NCBI GenBank assembly: GCA_014529385.2 | Contig: CM043966.1 | Coordinates: 44,646,537-44,710,536, forward strand | Origin: Adiantum capillus-veneris | Lineage: Eukaryota; Streptophyta; Polypodiopsida; Polypodiales; Pteridaceae | Direction: 5' to 3' | DNA: 64,000 bases | Part shown: one piece after another, positions 22,279 to 35,287 of the stretch | How positions within the stretch are numbered: position 1 is the first letter of the stretch | Layout of the letters: each line of letters starts with the position of its first letter | The notes under the pieces: model-generated | Told to the model about the DNA's origin: nothing | What the model saw: only the letters and a program-made list of their open reading frames with translations | The model's database searches: none | Position numbers and translations under genes: made by a program

Positions 22279-24383
22279 TGACAACGTTGAAAAATTCTTA
22301 GTTTATGGATGTTGGCCTATCGATACATTATAGACCTTAAGTTTTTCCCCATAACCTCGTCATGTTAATTAAAGAACAAAAGACATTTCTCTTTGTCAGT
22401 GTTTTCAAGATTTGGAAATTGTTCTATAAGAAAAGATTGGTCCAAGAATTAAGTTATGAAGCTCAAGTCCTTGTTACAATTATTTTTCTCTTATACGTAG
22501 ATCTTGAAATCTTTTATTAAAAAAATGATGAGAAATTATATTTAATTTATGAAAATTTTGTTAAAATAACACTAAGTTTTTATGATTTTTCCATCTTAAG
22601 CTTATCAACATAATCTAATATGGTCTTAATTTTGGTGAAATTAAAAATTTGGCTATGTTCTTCACCTCATAACTCAACTAAGATATGACCATGACCTATA
22701 AATCTTGTTTCCAGCTTCATTAGTTAATTATAACAAGTTGGTAGAAAAACATGACGCTCTAGTGTCTCAGGACACTTGAGCGTCCAATTACAGAACTAGT
22801 GTTAAGTGTCATCTTGCATTTGTGAGTATTTTCCAAAAAAGATTGTTTGAAAATATTTTAAACAAAAAACTTCTACTTCAATTTTTTCTCGTTATACGAT
22901 CTTTTGCTTTCATTTTATAAAAGAAAAATTTTCTTTCTATATTCTAAAGGAAGCCCCATGAAAATGACAAGGTAAAGAGTCACACAAAGACCGGTCTAAA
23001 TGAGTGCCTATCATTTTTGTTGTGTTTTAGTATAAAATTATATCGTCCATCACACACATAATACAAATGCCATATATGTTACTAAAGGCCCCACTTAAAC
23101 ATCAAATTGAAAGATACACGTTGGCATTTAAAAACAAAATAAAACAAAAAGAAAGTAAAATAAAACCAATAAAATAAGAAGACCCATTGACAAACTAAAA
23201 CAAAGAAATATTAATTTAATCTATGAGGTTTTTAGATAAAAGCACTCTTTCACAAGGTAAAATATTAAGAAAATTTTCATTGAGTCATTACTTCACATCG
23301 TGGGATTAAACTCCTATGAATGCACTCTTTAATATCTTGCTCTCTAAGGACTTTTCAAGCAGGCCAATAAATACTTGTAGGTGGTGTTGAAGAAAAGTGT
23401 ATCTCAAGTGACATTCATGTTGTTTGGACCTTCAAAAATGCAAGGCAGCTACAAGAGAGAAAGGAATTATTACGCATGGAATCTCAAGAAAATAGTATAA
23501 AAATATGATATTCAAGAGGTCAAGTTCCTATCATTTTCTCAAGGACGATGAAGGGTATGTAGTGCAAGACTCCAATGCTGTGGTTGTGTTCATGCTTGAT
23601 CATTTAAGTTATATTATAAGTCAACTAGAATCTCAATCCAAAGAGGCAGATGAAGTGAGAGACTCTCTTCTTAGTACGATCAGTTGAACTATGACAAAGG
23701 CCCTCTTGGAGAAGGTCTTTAGCAAAGAGGAATGCTCACTTGAACTGCATTCATTAGGCAAGGAGAAAACTCTAGGATGGGACACAATGATAACAAATTT
23801 TTTCTCAAGGAGTTCTGGGAGGATTTGAAGTCCCTTTTATGCACTTGGCAAACAAAGCCCTTGTAGAAGGGGAGCTAGATACAAGCATTGTCGAGAAATT
23901 ATGTCTAGTTGGGAAGGTGCAAAACCTCTGGCTATGAGAGTTTGTGATGAGATCCACAAAAACTTGTGAAAAAGTGTTTATGGAATTCACCAACCCTCTT
24001 CCTAAAGATGGCTTAAAATCTAAGGACGACGTTTGTGATAAAGAAATCACAAACCCTCTTCCAAATTGTACTTGGAATCAAACTGTTTATGTGAGCGAGT
24101 TTGTAATGAAAGGATCAAAAACTCACAATCAATTTTACTTAAAAAGAGCAATGAAAAACGTTTATATTTTAGCCATGAAATCTCAGCTCACATATATGCA
24201 CAATTCCCATTCAAAATGCAAGTCTTTTTCATGGAAATTTTCACCTCTGATTACATAATCGTAACTTCAAATTGTTGAAAGGAAATCATGAGCTTCCACC
24301 TTCACGACAATTATTTTTTTATTTTGTAGAGATTTAAGAGCTTCCATATTGAAGACCACGTATAATTTTGATGAAACAAAACA
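22279..24383. other. No gene seen
   Basis: AT-rich DNA with only short chance frames. Near 23990-24065 the phrase ACCCTCTTCC recurs, perhaps from a decayed repeat. Confidence 0.35.
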
Positions 24384-25262
24384 TTATTGTTGGTGAGAAC
24401 TTAGAATCTTGGCCCCAAATTTCACCACATACCTTTCTCCTTTGTCATCATTTTGCACTATTGCCCATCCTATATGCATAGGACTCATATCCAATATCAC
24501 AATGACAGATCTTTCATGTGCATAGTCTACCTTTCTCAACGTTGGTGATGAAAGAAGTAGCTTCTTTAGCTTTCTCACATGGATTTTGTGTGCTCTTCTT
24601 CCTATTGAAATTTTTGATTCTTTTTCAAATACCTACAAAGAGGATATTTTATCTTTGTATTTGCATCCTTTGATAGGCACATCATGAAGAAATTTCATTG
24701 TGATTTGAGGTATGAAGTCATGTAGTACTTTGTCCATCCCATTCATCATATGTGCAACTGAATTTGTAGCTCCTTGAGGTAAGATACACATCCTCACCAA
24801 TCCTAAAGGTGCTTTCATGGTTGTTAAATATCTACTCTCAATATCTAGTTGAAATTGATCATGTCCTAAATAGAGATCTCCCATTGAGTAAATTGATCTT
24901 TTTGCAAACGCCTTTATAAATTCATCCACAATTTATTGATCCTTTACCCACATTGATGGTAACCTTGTCTATAGGCTACATGTTTTATATGAAATGCAAA
25001 GCTCCATTCTAGGCACAATGAACCACCTATTTGAATATGGTGCACAAGAAAATTCCAAAATACCCATGTTAATCTTCTCACTGAGTAGCTCTATAAGCTT
25101 TTTCAACTGTGCTTTTGGAATTATGATTGGACATAAATTCCAAGGTACATGAGGGATAGTGAAGATCACCATAGGTGCAACAACACTAGGTTCAACGCAC
25201 CCTATACTCATGTGTGTTGGGAGAAAGGGTGGGCTTCGACCCTTGGCCATGAAATCTAACAA
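24384..25262 (-). pseudogene. Ty3/gypsy reverse transcriptase and RNase H fragment
   Basis: Three blocks lie in one minus-strand frame, separated by stops. 25262-24969 has VEPSVVAPMVIFTIPHVPWNL and a LIELLSEKINMGILE segment, the N-terminal edge of RT. 24929-24633 has SMGDLYLGHDQFQL, APLGLVRMCILPQGATNSVAH and FLHDVPIKG. 24578-24384 has LRKVDYAHERSVIVILDMSP and FGAKIL, the start of RNase H. The catalytic FLDD box reads FLHD, so the first Asp of the pair is His and the enzyme would be dead. Integrase is missing. DNA around 25230-25330 is also found near 52.98-53.17 kb, so both loci carry pieces of one family. Confidence 0.8.
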
Positions 25263-26231
25263 TTGACCTTGCCATGATGGAGAAGGGAGAAGAAGGACTA
25301 GAAGGGAAAGATGTTGACATAGAGAGACATTGTGTTGCTAGCATGTACCTACATTGAATATCTTCTATTTATTTAATTTCTACCATAAATATAAGAATTT
25401 GGACACCCTTGTGATAATACAACTATAAATTTTGACTTGTCTATAAAGAGCTCATTTTTTTAACAATTCACAAATTTATGCTTTATATTACTAATGTTGC
25501 ACCTATAAAATTTCACTTCTCTTCCTTTTCTTTCTATAGACGGCACAAATAAACTATTAGCTCTCTTTAGCAAACTCCTTTGGCCAACATCGTTACATTC
25601 ATCATAGGCCACATTGCATTAGATGAAGTGTACATTGCACCAAAGGGTCACACATTGGTTTGTAGATGGAACCTCAAAAAAAAATCAATGCTTCAATCAT
25701 GCAAGGCCAAAGATTATTATCACACACATTGACCTACCATAAATTCCATGTAACTAGTAAGTATTTTCTATCAAAATTTAAAATGACCATAACTATTCTT
25801 TTCTATGTTTAGCATAAGTTTCAATAGTAGATTTCTAACTTGTAATCAAGCAACCAATTTGTGCTTATTATGATCTTGACAGATTTTCAATTTTGATGTT
25901 ATTCTGGGTAATAAGTTCAAGAAAACTCCTATCATCTATGCTTTAATTTTGATGATTCTCATTATGTTTCTAGTTTTGATGCCAAGTGTAAGCATGGATG
26001 TCAAGAATTCATGCCAGCTTTAGTATTTAGCCATCTTTCTCTCCATGGTGGTTTACTAACTGCAAAAGGAAGGTCCGGTGATCTCGTGGCTACCATGGTG
26101 TACATAAACTGCCAACTGTTGAAGAATATGGCACCTTGGCCCTTTTTTATTCTTGAGCATCAGACTTGGGAGCACCATTCTTGTTAAGGTTTTGATATGT
26201 CTGCATCGGGCACTCAATGTAGCCTTCCCCC
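25263..26231. other. Gypsy-derived edge then no gene seen
   Basis: 25263-25330 continues the gypsy fragment (AGAAGAAGGACTAGAAGGG and following). Beyond it there is no supported feature. Confidence 0.35.
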
Positions 26232-26838
26232 CTAAATATTAAAATGTTGCAAGACCTTGTGGATATACGTTTCTTGAGACAACTTTAGTATCCAAAATTT
26301 TCTATCCCTCTTGATACGCATACCAAGAAAGTGAATTGCATCTCCCAAATCCTTCATGAGAAATTGTGTGATAAGTGAGTTCTTCAATATGGAAATCTCA
26401 TCTTTAGTCTTATCAGCAATGACCATATCATCGACATAAAGTATTACGATGATAAGAGAACCATCGTTCAACTTTGAGGTATAAAAGCGGTGATCTTTCT
26501 CTCTCCTTTCATACACTTGGGACTGCATGTACTTGTCAAAATTCATGTACCAGTGCCTTGAATCTTGTTTTATGCCATACAATGCCTTACACATTCAACA
26601 CACTAGTTTTTCCCTCGCAGGCTTCTCAATTTTGACTTCAAAACAGTCTGGTTGTTTCATGTAGACATATTCATCAAGATTCTCGTGAGGGAAATCCGTC
26701 TTCATGTCCATCTAAACAAGCTCCATATCATCAGTGGCTACTAGGTCAATCACAAGATGCAATGGAGGGAAAATCTCATCAAAATCCACGTCTTTCTTTT
26801 TCTTGAGCCCCTTATCAACCAATCTAGCCAATACTTAG
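26232..26838 (-). pseudogene. Ty1/copia reverse transcriptase fragment
   Basis: Minus-strand reading gives RLVDKGLKKKKDVDFDEIFPP, DEYVYMKQPDCFE, a stop, then MCKALYGIKQDSRHWYMNFD, ILYVDDMVIAD with an intact YVDD box, and LGMRIKRDRKFWILKLSQ. Stops break the first part. The order matches the central part of a copia RT. Integrase, RNase H and LTRs are absent. Confidence 0.8.
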
Positions 26839-27955
26839 GCTTAAGATCTTTTCCAACCATGATCAAAGCTATAGGACAAAGGATATGACCGAAAGCAAGT
26901 ATAGGAGTCTAAAAATAGAATGTGACTATGCTAAGCTCAAGTCATTAGAATAACTCTTTAGACTCTAAGTATGAATTTCGGGAAGCCTTATGGTGAAATT
27001 CTAACTTGTCACAAAATGTCTAAATTTAGCAGGTTTTGGAAGCAACTTGGCGGCAACTCCAAAACACTATGCTAAGGTATTGCACAAAAGGTGAAATGTT
27101 TAAAGCCCAATGGGTGAGTTTTATTTCTACCAAAGATTATTTTAATTTAGCAGTTTCTAAATTAGCAGTTAGGTAGGTTGTAGTCCCAAATCAGCTTCAT
27201 AAGGCTCCAAGGTTTGTGCAAAGGTCTTGCACCCGAGCTAATTAATAAAATGATAAGTTGATGGCTTGTATTAAATGAAAGGGAAAATCTAAAGGCTATG
27301 GCTAGATCAACCCTTCCTCGTTTACTCAGTTGAATCTAGTCTTGGTTTACTAAGCTTAACTAAGCCACATGTCCAAAGTAGCATACACTTGCTTTGACTG
27401 AACTTAACAAGTGTGTGTAAGTGACTCGGGGGGTTCACCGCTCAATACCCTCCTATATAACGTGCATTCACGGGGTATTAAAAAATCCCTCTTTTAACAT
27501 GTCTTCATAAATAAAAAAAATGACCCCTTATTTTAGGAGTTTTTTTCAAATTTGAATATAAAAACCCCTTATTTTAATGTATCTATGTTAAATTGCCTAA
27601 ACTTTTTGTATTTTAAAACCCCTCCTTTCAAACTCACGTTATACACTAACATGATTACATAGTGCACCTCGCGAGGTAAGTGACTGAACAAGTGTGTGTG
27701 AGTTTATGTGGTGTTTCCACTTGCCAAGATGAGTCCCAAGAAGGTGGGGGACAAGTTCTAGCATGCAAGGCAAGAGGGAACAAGTGTTGGGCATGCTTGA
27801 GTTGCATTAGGGGGTGTTCTCTCCTCATTACTCAAGTATGAAGCATTCTAATTCAAGTCTAGTTGCACACTTGCATAGCTATATAAGCGAGGGCTTGTTG
27901 CATTTTTGAGACTCTTGCTCCTCTCATACACTCTCTCAAGTGCCCAAGTTGGCAA

Positions 27956-27960
<5 letters not shown>
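26839..27960. other. No gene seen
   Basis: No ORF with family features; AT-rich intergenic DNA. Confidence 0.35.

Positions 27961-27999
<39 letters not shown>
27961..27999. repeat. (TC)n microsatellite
   Basis: A TC run of 39 bases. Confidence 0.95.
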
Positions 28000-28002
<3 letters not shown>

Positions 28003-28589
28003 GGGTGCTCTAGAGATGGCCTCTATGCTCAAGCTCTTGGCTATGGATGCAAACCCAAGCCAATGAAAGTATATTCTTCTCCATTCAATATTCTATTACT
28101 AAGCTATGCTAAGAGCTTGTCCATCCGCAAGTGTACATGGAATATCAATTCACTTGCTTGAAAAATACTTCTCTCCACCTTCTTCTTCTTCTTTCCTCAT
28201 AGTTCCTTTCTCCACTTTGGGATGTTTAAGGTTTGAGAAGGAGGATTATACCGTGGAATCTTGAAGAAAACCTTCTTTGTGATTCAAGAAGGCTCCTCAA
28301 GACCACAAACATGTATTGTAACAAAGCTTTCTTTTGAGAGGATTTTAATACAAGTGCTTTTGGAGGGGGGGATCGGCTCCAAGAAAGTCCGGTCCTCACC
28401 AAGTTATCAATCTTATTTGGTTATTCTTTTTGAATTATATGCATTGTTAAAGTGTTTTTAATGTGTACTTATGTAAAGAAATCAGCACGGCACAACCCAT
28501 GTTCTCCTTGCTATCTCTCTCTTAAAAGAAAACTCTCTCCTTTTATAGTTGATTTTTGTTGAATCTAAAAGTAAGTATTGAATTCTTTG

Positions 28590-28800
28590 ATAGTGCCCAG
28601 TCACCCAAAAATAAGTCCTTGCTGCAAAAAAGTTCTCCAACATAAGTTTTTTTAGCATACTACCTAAAATTAGTGTGTGTTTCAATGCTAGCCATAGTGT
28701 GGGATTGGTCGCTTAAGTTCAAGGGCCGCCCAAAATAGGTCATGTTATTTTGGAGGTAAAATAAATATATAACATTCGAGCGTTTTGTGCATGTATACAC
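28590..28800 (+). repeat. Diverged dispersed repeat, copy 1
   Basis: Segments such as GCCCAGTCACCC, TTTTTTAGCAT, TTTCAATGC and ATTTTGGAGGTAAA recur in the same order and orientation at about 36275-36495. The copia element lies between the two copies. They could be the two ends of an old element or independent copies of a repeat. Confidence 0.45.
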
Positions 28801-28855
28801 CTTGAGAACTTTGGCTCCTTTGCTTCAATTGTCGGCATCTCCTCAGGCCGCTTTT

Positions 28856-29047
28856 TGAAGGAGTACGAGCGGAAGTGCGACGCGAGAGAGAGTGCGAGAA
28901 GAAGAGCACGACGATATGGTGAACTCGCTCTACTGTAATGTGTAGAGCATAGTGAGTTCTTATTAGGTTTTTACAAAAGAATATGTGTACATACCTGGCG
29001 GCCCGCCCACTTACCTGGGTGACCACATTGGGCTTTATACCCCAACA
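28856..29047 (-). repeat. Copia 3' LTR (192 bp)
   Basis: This is the left copy, TGAAGGAGTACG to ACCCCAACA on the plus strand. In element orientation TATAAA occurs at LTR positions 9-14, so U3 would be unusually short if this is the core promoter. Confidence 0.93.
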
Positions 29048-29060
29048 ACCTCCCACTTAA
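29048..29060 (-). other. Copia polypurine tract
   Basis: On the minus strand TTAAGTGGGAGGT immediately precedes the 3' LTR, the usual place for the PPT of a copia element. Confidence 0.75.
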
Positions 29061-29136
29061 AGTCCAATGTGGTAATTTAAGTGTGAGAGAAGCTACTATA
29101 CAAGCTAATATACAAGAGATGTAGAGAAGTGATGTA

Positions 29137-32100
29137 CTACCCTACACCTAACTGCTTGCGAAAATGCGCAAAGCTCTCTGAGGGAAGTCCTTTTGTAAGT
29201 AGATCAGCAGGATTTTCTATGGTGTGAACTTTGACAAGCTGAAGTTGCTTATCCTCGAGCATTTCCCTGATGAAATGATACTTCACATCCACATGATTTG
29301 TCTTTGAGTGATAAACTGGATTGCGAGCCAATTGTATAGCACTTTGACTATCACAATATAACACAGGCATCTCTTCTTTGATTCCCAAATCTGTTACTAG
29401 TCGATTAAGCCAAATTGATTCTTTGCATGCCTCTGATGCTGCAACATATTCAGCCTCTGTAGTAGACTGAGTAACAAAATCTTGTAATCTAGAACGCCAT
29501 GATACTGCTCCACCAGCCAATGTAAAGACATACCCTAACGTAGACCTTCGGTTGTCTAAGTCACCTTCATAATCTGAGTCTGTAAAACCCTTTACACTTA
29601 GCTCCTGACTCCCATAGCATATACGCATACTCTTTGTAGCTTTCAGGTATCTCAATATTCCTTTCACTGCCTCCCAATGTTTCTTGCCTGGGTTTGACAT
29701 GTATCGACTTACTACTCCCACTGCAAATGCAATGTCTGGGCGAGTAGCAATCATTGCATACATCAAACTACCCACTGCAGACGCATATGGAATCTTATCC
29801 ATTTCAGCCTGTTCTTCCTTAGACACAGGACAATCTTGTTTGCTAAGTTTCACATATGGTGGCAATGGAACACTCAATGCCTTTCCCTTCTCCATATTGA
29901 AACGTTGCAAAACCTTGTCAATATACTCTGTTTGAGATAACCAAATCAACTTCTTTGATCTGTCTCTCTCAATGCGCATACCAAGTATATGACTTACCTC
30001 ACCCATGTCTTTCATGTCAAACGATTTTGCCATCTTTGACTTCAAAGCTGAAATTTCTTCCAAGTGCTTGCCAGCAATCAACATGTCATCCACATACAAA
30101 ATAAGGATCAGCCAACTGCCATCCTTAGCCTTCTTTGTATATAGACAGTGATCAAACTCACTACGTTTGTAGCCTTGAGAAAGCATAAACTTGTGGAATT
30201 TATGGTACCATGCCCTCGGTGATTGTTTTAAGCCATAAAGACTCTTTAACAACTGGCATACCCAATCTTCCTTGCCTTTCTCAACAAACCCGTCTGGCTG
30301 CTACATGTAAATTTCCACATCTAAATCACCATGCAAGAACGTTGTCTTGACATCCATTTGGTGCAACACCAAATCTAATATGGCAACCAATGCAAGAAAT
30401 CATCTCAATGTAGTCATCTTGACCACCAGAGAGAAGACTTCATCAAAGTCAATGCCTTGTTCTTGCTTAAAGCCCTTGGCAACAAGCCTTGCTTTGTACT
30501 TTGGCTGACTATCATGAGCGGTGATCTTATACCTGTAAACCCATTTACAAGGTAGAGCCTTTTTGCTCTGTGGTAATTTAACTAGCTTCCATGTCTTGTT
30601 TTTATGCAGAGCTGTCATCTCTGACTGCATGGACAATTGCCAATTCCCGGAGTCCTTCATTTGCATTGCTTCCTTGTAACATGAAGGCTCATTGCAATCA
30701 GTCAACATGACATAGTTCATAGATGGAACAAACCTATCAGGAGGTCGCATGATACGTCCAGATCCACGCACAATAGGTGGCTCAGGCTCAGCCACAACCT
30801 GTGGTTCCACTCTATCCTGTCCTTGCTCCTCTTGAGCCCTGACATTTTGTCTTGCACGTGCAGGTCCATCTTCTTGGAAGACAACTCTTCTAATCTACTC
30901 AACCCTCTCTGGTTTAGAATGATATTTGGATTCATTAAAGTGAACATCATTGCTGCGGACAACCTTTTTGGATTCGGGATCCCAAAGTCTGTACCCCATC
31001 TCACCAGAATTACCATAGCCTAGAAAGATGCACTTTCTACTCCTTGGCTCAAGTTTGTTCCTAAATTCCTTTGGAACGTGAGTATATGCCTCACAGCCAA
31101 AGACTCTAAGATGCTTGTATGAGGGCATTTTGCCTGACCATACCATCTCTGGCACTCAATCCTTCTGCAAAACCTTGCTAGGAGTTCTATTTACAAGATG
31201 AACAGCTGTTGATACAGCTTCAGCCCAAAACCCATTTGGCAGATGTGCATTAGACAACATACTTCTGACCTTCTCTTGTATGGTCCTATTCATCCTCTCA
31301 GCAACACCATTTTGAGGAGGATTGTAAGGAGTAGTAAGTTCACGTTTTATACCTTTTGACTCACAAAAGTCCTGAAAGGTCTTTGAAACATACTCTCCAC
31401 CATTGTCAGTGCGTAAGCATTTAAGCTTCTTGCCACTCTGATTCTCCACAAGTGTCACAAACGTTTTGAAAACACTAAACGCTTCATCCTTGTGCTTGAG
31501 AAAGTAAACCCATACTTTCCTCGAGTAATCATCTATAAATGTCATAAAGTAAGAAGCTCCCCCTAGAGATAGGTTAGGCATAGGTCCACACAAATCACTA
31601 TGAACAAGTGCCAACTGTGTATCTCTTCTACTGCTTCTATGCTTATGTGGCTGCTATGTTTGCTTACCATACAGACAATGTTCACAGAATTCAAAATCAT
31701 TAAATGAAAAGCCAGGCAAATAACCAGAACGAGACAAGATTTCCATTCCCTTCTTGGACATATGTCCTAACCGGCTATGCCACAAAGAAACGTTCGGCTG
31801 CTCGGTTACATTGATTACATTTTTAGAGACATTTGATACATAAATCATGTAAAGTCCTCCAGACTTTACTCCATGTGCTACTGTCATAGAACCCTTGGAT
31901 ATCTTCCACATGTTCTGTCCAAAAGTGGTGACGTAGCCAGCATCATCAAGTAAACCTGTGTTGATCAAGCTCTTTGTAATTGTGGGAACATGTCTCACAT
32001 TCTTCAGCATGAAAGAAGAGCCATTCTGAAACTTCAATTGAACATTTCCAACACCTAAGATCTCACATGTCTGCCCATTGCCTAGCCAAACATGATCTTT

Positions 32101-33117
32101 AGTGGTCACATAAGAGGTAAACCACTCCTTGTTTGGAGACACATGAAGTGATGCCCCTGAGTCTATAATCCAGTCACTCAGTGCATTTCCATCGGATGCT
32201 GTAAGAAGAGCTGAGTCCATTGTATTCTTCAAGAAGTAGATGTCTCCTAAGACTAGACTGTCATCCTCTGCAACAGTTTTTGTCACATTTATTTCTTGAA
32301 TCTTCACTGAGGACTTGTTCTTCTCACCATGGTCTTCAGATTTCTCTTTGCCTTTTTCTGCTTTCCATTCTCTGCAGTCTCTTTTCATGTGACCCTTCTT
32401 GCCACAATGGTAGCATTCTATGTCACTCTTGCCTTTAGCATTGCGGGACTTGCTACGAGACTGATTCCTCTTTCCACCTTTGTACTTTTCTTTGGTCCTT
32501 CCCCTGACAACTAAGGCTGTTCCTTTGCCTTTGTCCATTGTCTTTCTATTGGTTTCTTCAGTAAGCAGACTTCCTTCTACACCTGCTATGTTCAAACCAT
32601 CTGGAGGTGCAGAATTACTCAAAGCTGTGCGAAAAGTGTCCCAACTTTCCGGCAATGTGATCAACAGGAACATAGCTCTAACAGGCTCATCAAACTTGAC
32701 ACCTTGAGCTGACAACTGACTGTAGATGGTGTTGAATTCATTCAGATGATTGGACATAGGTGTCCCTTCTTTCATTTTCAAGTCAACAAGCTTCTTAAGC
32801 CAGTAAACCTGTGAAGCTGCACTCTGCTTCTCATAAAGATCACTCAGCTTTAACCATGCTTGATAAGCCGACATCTCGTCTGCTACATTGAAGTAAACGC
32901 TTTCTGCCAAAGTCAGCATAATGGTAGAAAGTGCCAATTCATCCATTTCGCTCCATTCATCTTCGTCCATTTCTTCTGGTTTTATCCCCTTGAGCTTTAT
33001 AGGTTTTATCTGCTTCTTTTGTACCAACACGTGCCAAATCTGCTTCTTCCACAATGGGAAATTGGTTCCATCCAGCTTCTTGATATTGTAAAGAGCAGCG
33101 TCCTGTGATCCAGCCAT
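29137..33117 (-). pseudogene. Copia Gag-Pol polyprotein with five in-frame stops
   Basis: One minus-strand frame runs from the ATG at 33117 to the stop at 29137. Gag covers residues 1-250, with the knuckle CYHCGKKGHMKRDC at 235-248. The protease motif DSGAS has its Asp at 319. The pre-integrase zinc region has LWHSRLGHM and CEHC. Integrase blocks SDLCGP, RTDNGGEYVS and NGVAERMNR carry the D, D and E. RT has LYGLKQSPRAWY and LYVDDM. RNase H has FTDSDYEGD, STTEAEY and the end LRKQLGVG-like HFRKQLGVG. Stops are at 31654-31656 (TAG), 31156-31158 (TGA), 30895-30897 (TAG), 30400-30402 (TGA) and 30301-30303 (TAG); no frameshift is seen. The domain order protease, integrase, RT, RNase H defines copia, close to Tork/Tnt1-like forms. 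It is now inactive unless supplied in trans. Confidence 0.93.
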
Positions 33118-34199
33118 AGCTACGCTTCACAGTGGTTTACTTTCCTAGGAAAAATTCGGTAGAGTTTCCCATGTAAACTGACCTCTGAACCAATATCAAC
33201 CTGTCAAATGAACCAAGAAAGCTTCAGATTCTGCATAAATTTCGGCAGAGTCTCCTTTGTAAAATGGCTCTGGTGTACTCAAAAAACAGACAAAAAGTAG
33301 CTCAAAAAGCACTCTCTCTGACACTGTAAGCTGCGGGTAAACCTGTCCTGCACCTGTACTGTCTCTCACTGTCCTGTCACTGTCCTGTAAGCATAGACTG
33401 CGACAATGCCTCAACGTCAGTAAAGCAAAGATGCAATCCCAACTGTTTAACTCACACTCAATACATCCTAGCTTCCTATCTAAGGGTGCTCGAGGGATCG
33501 CTCCAAGACCTGTATCACTGAAAGGATCTCAACATTCGAGAATCCCCCAGCTCAATAAAACCTCACTCGACCCTCAACAAAGGCTGCAGTAAATCTGACA
33601 GTACATAGACTTCCCACAAAGTCATACATCCACAAATTTCCCACTGTATGCTGTAACCGCTGCGGCGGTTGTTTGCTGCGTGACTCACAGCCAGCAAACC
33701 CTCAACAGACATACATCATCTCTGACAATACATCCCATGTGGAAGTACCTGCAATGTCAGGATGAAATCTGGAATATCAAGCAGCAAACACAAGCTACCT
33801 GATGAACTAGTGGATGTCGCCTACAGACTGTGTGTAGATGCGCCCGTGTCGTATGTGACACGCCTCCAAGAACTGTGAGCCGTCCTTCGATGTGTAGACA
33901 GCCACAAATCAACACTCTGAGAGTGTCGATATCCTCAACACCTGCAGTCGTAGGCCGAAAACCCCAAATTTGCAGAGTCGGATCTGCACCCGTCGAGACC
34001 ACGTAGTCGAAAATGGCCTGCGCAGAACTTTATCGAAGCCGAACGGTGATCGAGATGACCTCAGAATGAAATTCTGAGAACATCGAGCCCTTCGGGCTCG
34101 CCCACAAGATTTGGGGCCGTGTCTTCACCTGTCGAATTTCACTCCAATCTGAGCTGGTGACTCTAGCCTCTTGCAGTGCTGCCCCGAGCCTCGATCTGA
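33118..34199 (-). other. Copia 5' leader
   Basis: About 1.1 kb between the primer site and the Gag start, without an ORF. A leader this long is unusual beside 192-bp LTRs, and it would hold the packaging signal. Confidence 0.7.
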
Positions 34200-34211
34200 G
34201 CTCTGATACCA
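34200..34211 (-). other. Primer binding site, initiator tRNA-Met
   Basis: On the minus strand TGGTATCAGAGC follows the 5' LTR after a two-base gap. This is the classic copia primer site, complementary to the 3' end of initiator tRNA-Met. Confidence 0.93.
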
Positions 34212-34213
34212 GT

Positions 34214-34405
34214 TGAAGGAGTACGAGCGGAAGTGCGACGCGAGAGAGAGTGCGAGAAGAAGAGCACGACAATATGGTGAACTCGCTCTACTGTAATGTG
34301 TAGAGCATAGTGAGTTCTTATTAGGTTTTTACAAAAGAATATGTGTACATACCTGGCGGCCCGCCCACTTACCTGGGCGACCACATTGGGCTTTATACCC
34401 CAACA
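34214..34405 (-). repeat. Copia 5' LTR (192 bp)
   Basis: This is the right copy, nearly identical to 28856-29047 and adjacent to the iMet primer site, which fixes it as the 5' LTR of the minus-strand element. Confidence 0.93.
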
Positions 34406-35283
34406 CTTCTTTTTTTTTGAAGAATGAGGTTTGACTTCCTCTACAAAAGTTTAGTCGCTTCTATCTTCGTCCACTGACATCGCAATTCCATCTATTGTGG
34501 CTCCTTTGTCTCATCTAGTTCTACAACCAACCTCATGATCCATCCTCTTTTCCTTACTCGGCTGCTCTCTATAGTGATGTTTCTCCCTGCTCCTACGCTC
34601 CTACTCTCGTTTCTCTGCATACAACCCTCTTCTTGATTTGAATCTTGGCTCCTTGCCCTTGAACAACCCTGCACATCTCACAAGTACACCATGGTTTCTA
34701 CTAGCAATTGAACCTTCAGTTGTAGCCTCTAATCCCCAATAATCCCATGGAAATCTCACGGGCTCAAACTTTTGTGCCTTGGCTCCTTATGACTCCTTCC
34801 TTGAGCATTGCCTTGCTTGATGTTGTGATGAAGGCAACATCTTAATAGGCTCCCTTTGCATTGAAATGGGCATCCTCTTGCCCTCAAATTTTTCTTATGG
34901 TTTCCCATTGATTTTCTTGTATAGGCCCACATTCTTGCAATCTCCACCTGCTAGCACATATTTTCACATTTCGTATTCTTGATTAGCTTGGAAATCCCAA
35001 AGCTTCAAAATCTTCATGTTGCTTTCATGCAACAGACTTGACCTCCCTCCTTCCTTCCCTCCAACAAACTCCAAAAGAATTGATTCGGCTTCCTTCATTG
35101 AATGAGCCGTTATCTCAAAGATCTCAAGACCAGGCCCTCTTGGCAGATGAACCAATGACACATTGTCTTCCAAGCAAACTAAAATACAACGATCCAGGCT
35201 CCAAAGCATGCAAAGTATACGCATTGGAGCGCTCCATAGCCACAAAGGCTACAAGAATTCTCTCAAGAAACACACACAAAGAC

Positions 35284-35287
<4 letters not shown>

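Larger units (their letters stand above)
28856..34405 (-). mobile_element. Ty1/copia LTR retrotransposon, structurally complete
   Basis: Two nearly identical 192-bp LTRs flank a minus-strand gag-pol frame. In element orientation: LTR starting TGTTGGGGTATAAAG and ending TCCTTCA, tRNA-iMet primer site, 1.1-kb leader, Gag, protease, integrase, RT, RNase H, PPT, LTR. The flanking pentamers are CTTTT (28851-28855) and CTTCT (34406-34410), a target duplication with one change. The LTR copies differ at only a couple of positions visible by eye (CGACGATA against CGACAATA; GGGTGACC against GGGCGACC), so insertion is recent compared with the other elements here. Confidence 0.93.

Noticed and set aside
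34163-34384. Short ORF repeated at 28745-29056 and 34163-34384
   Set aside because: Both lie inside the two copies of the copia LTR, which explains the near identity.
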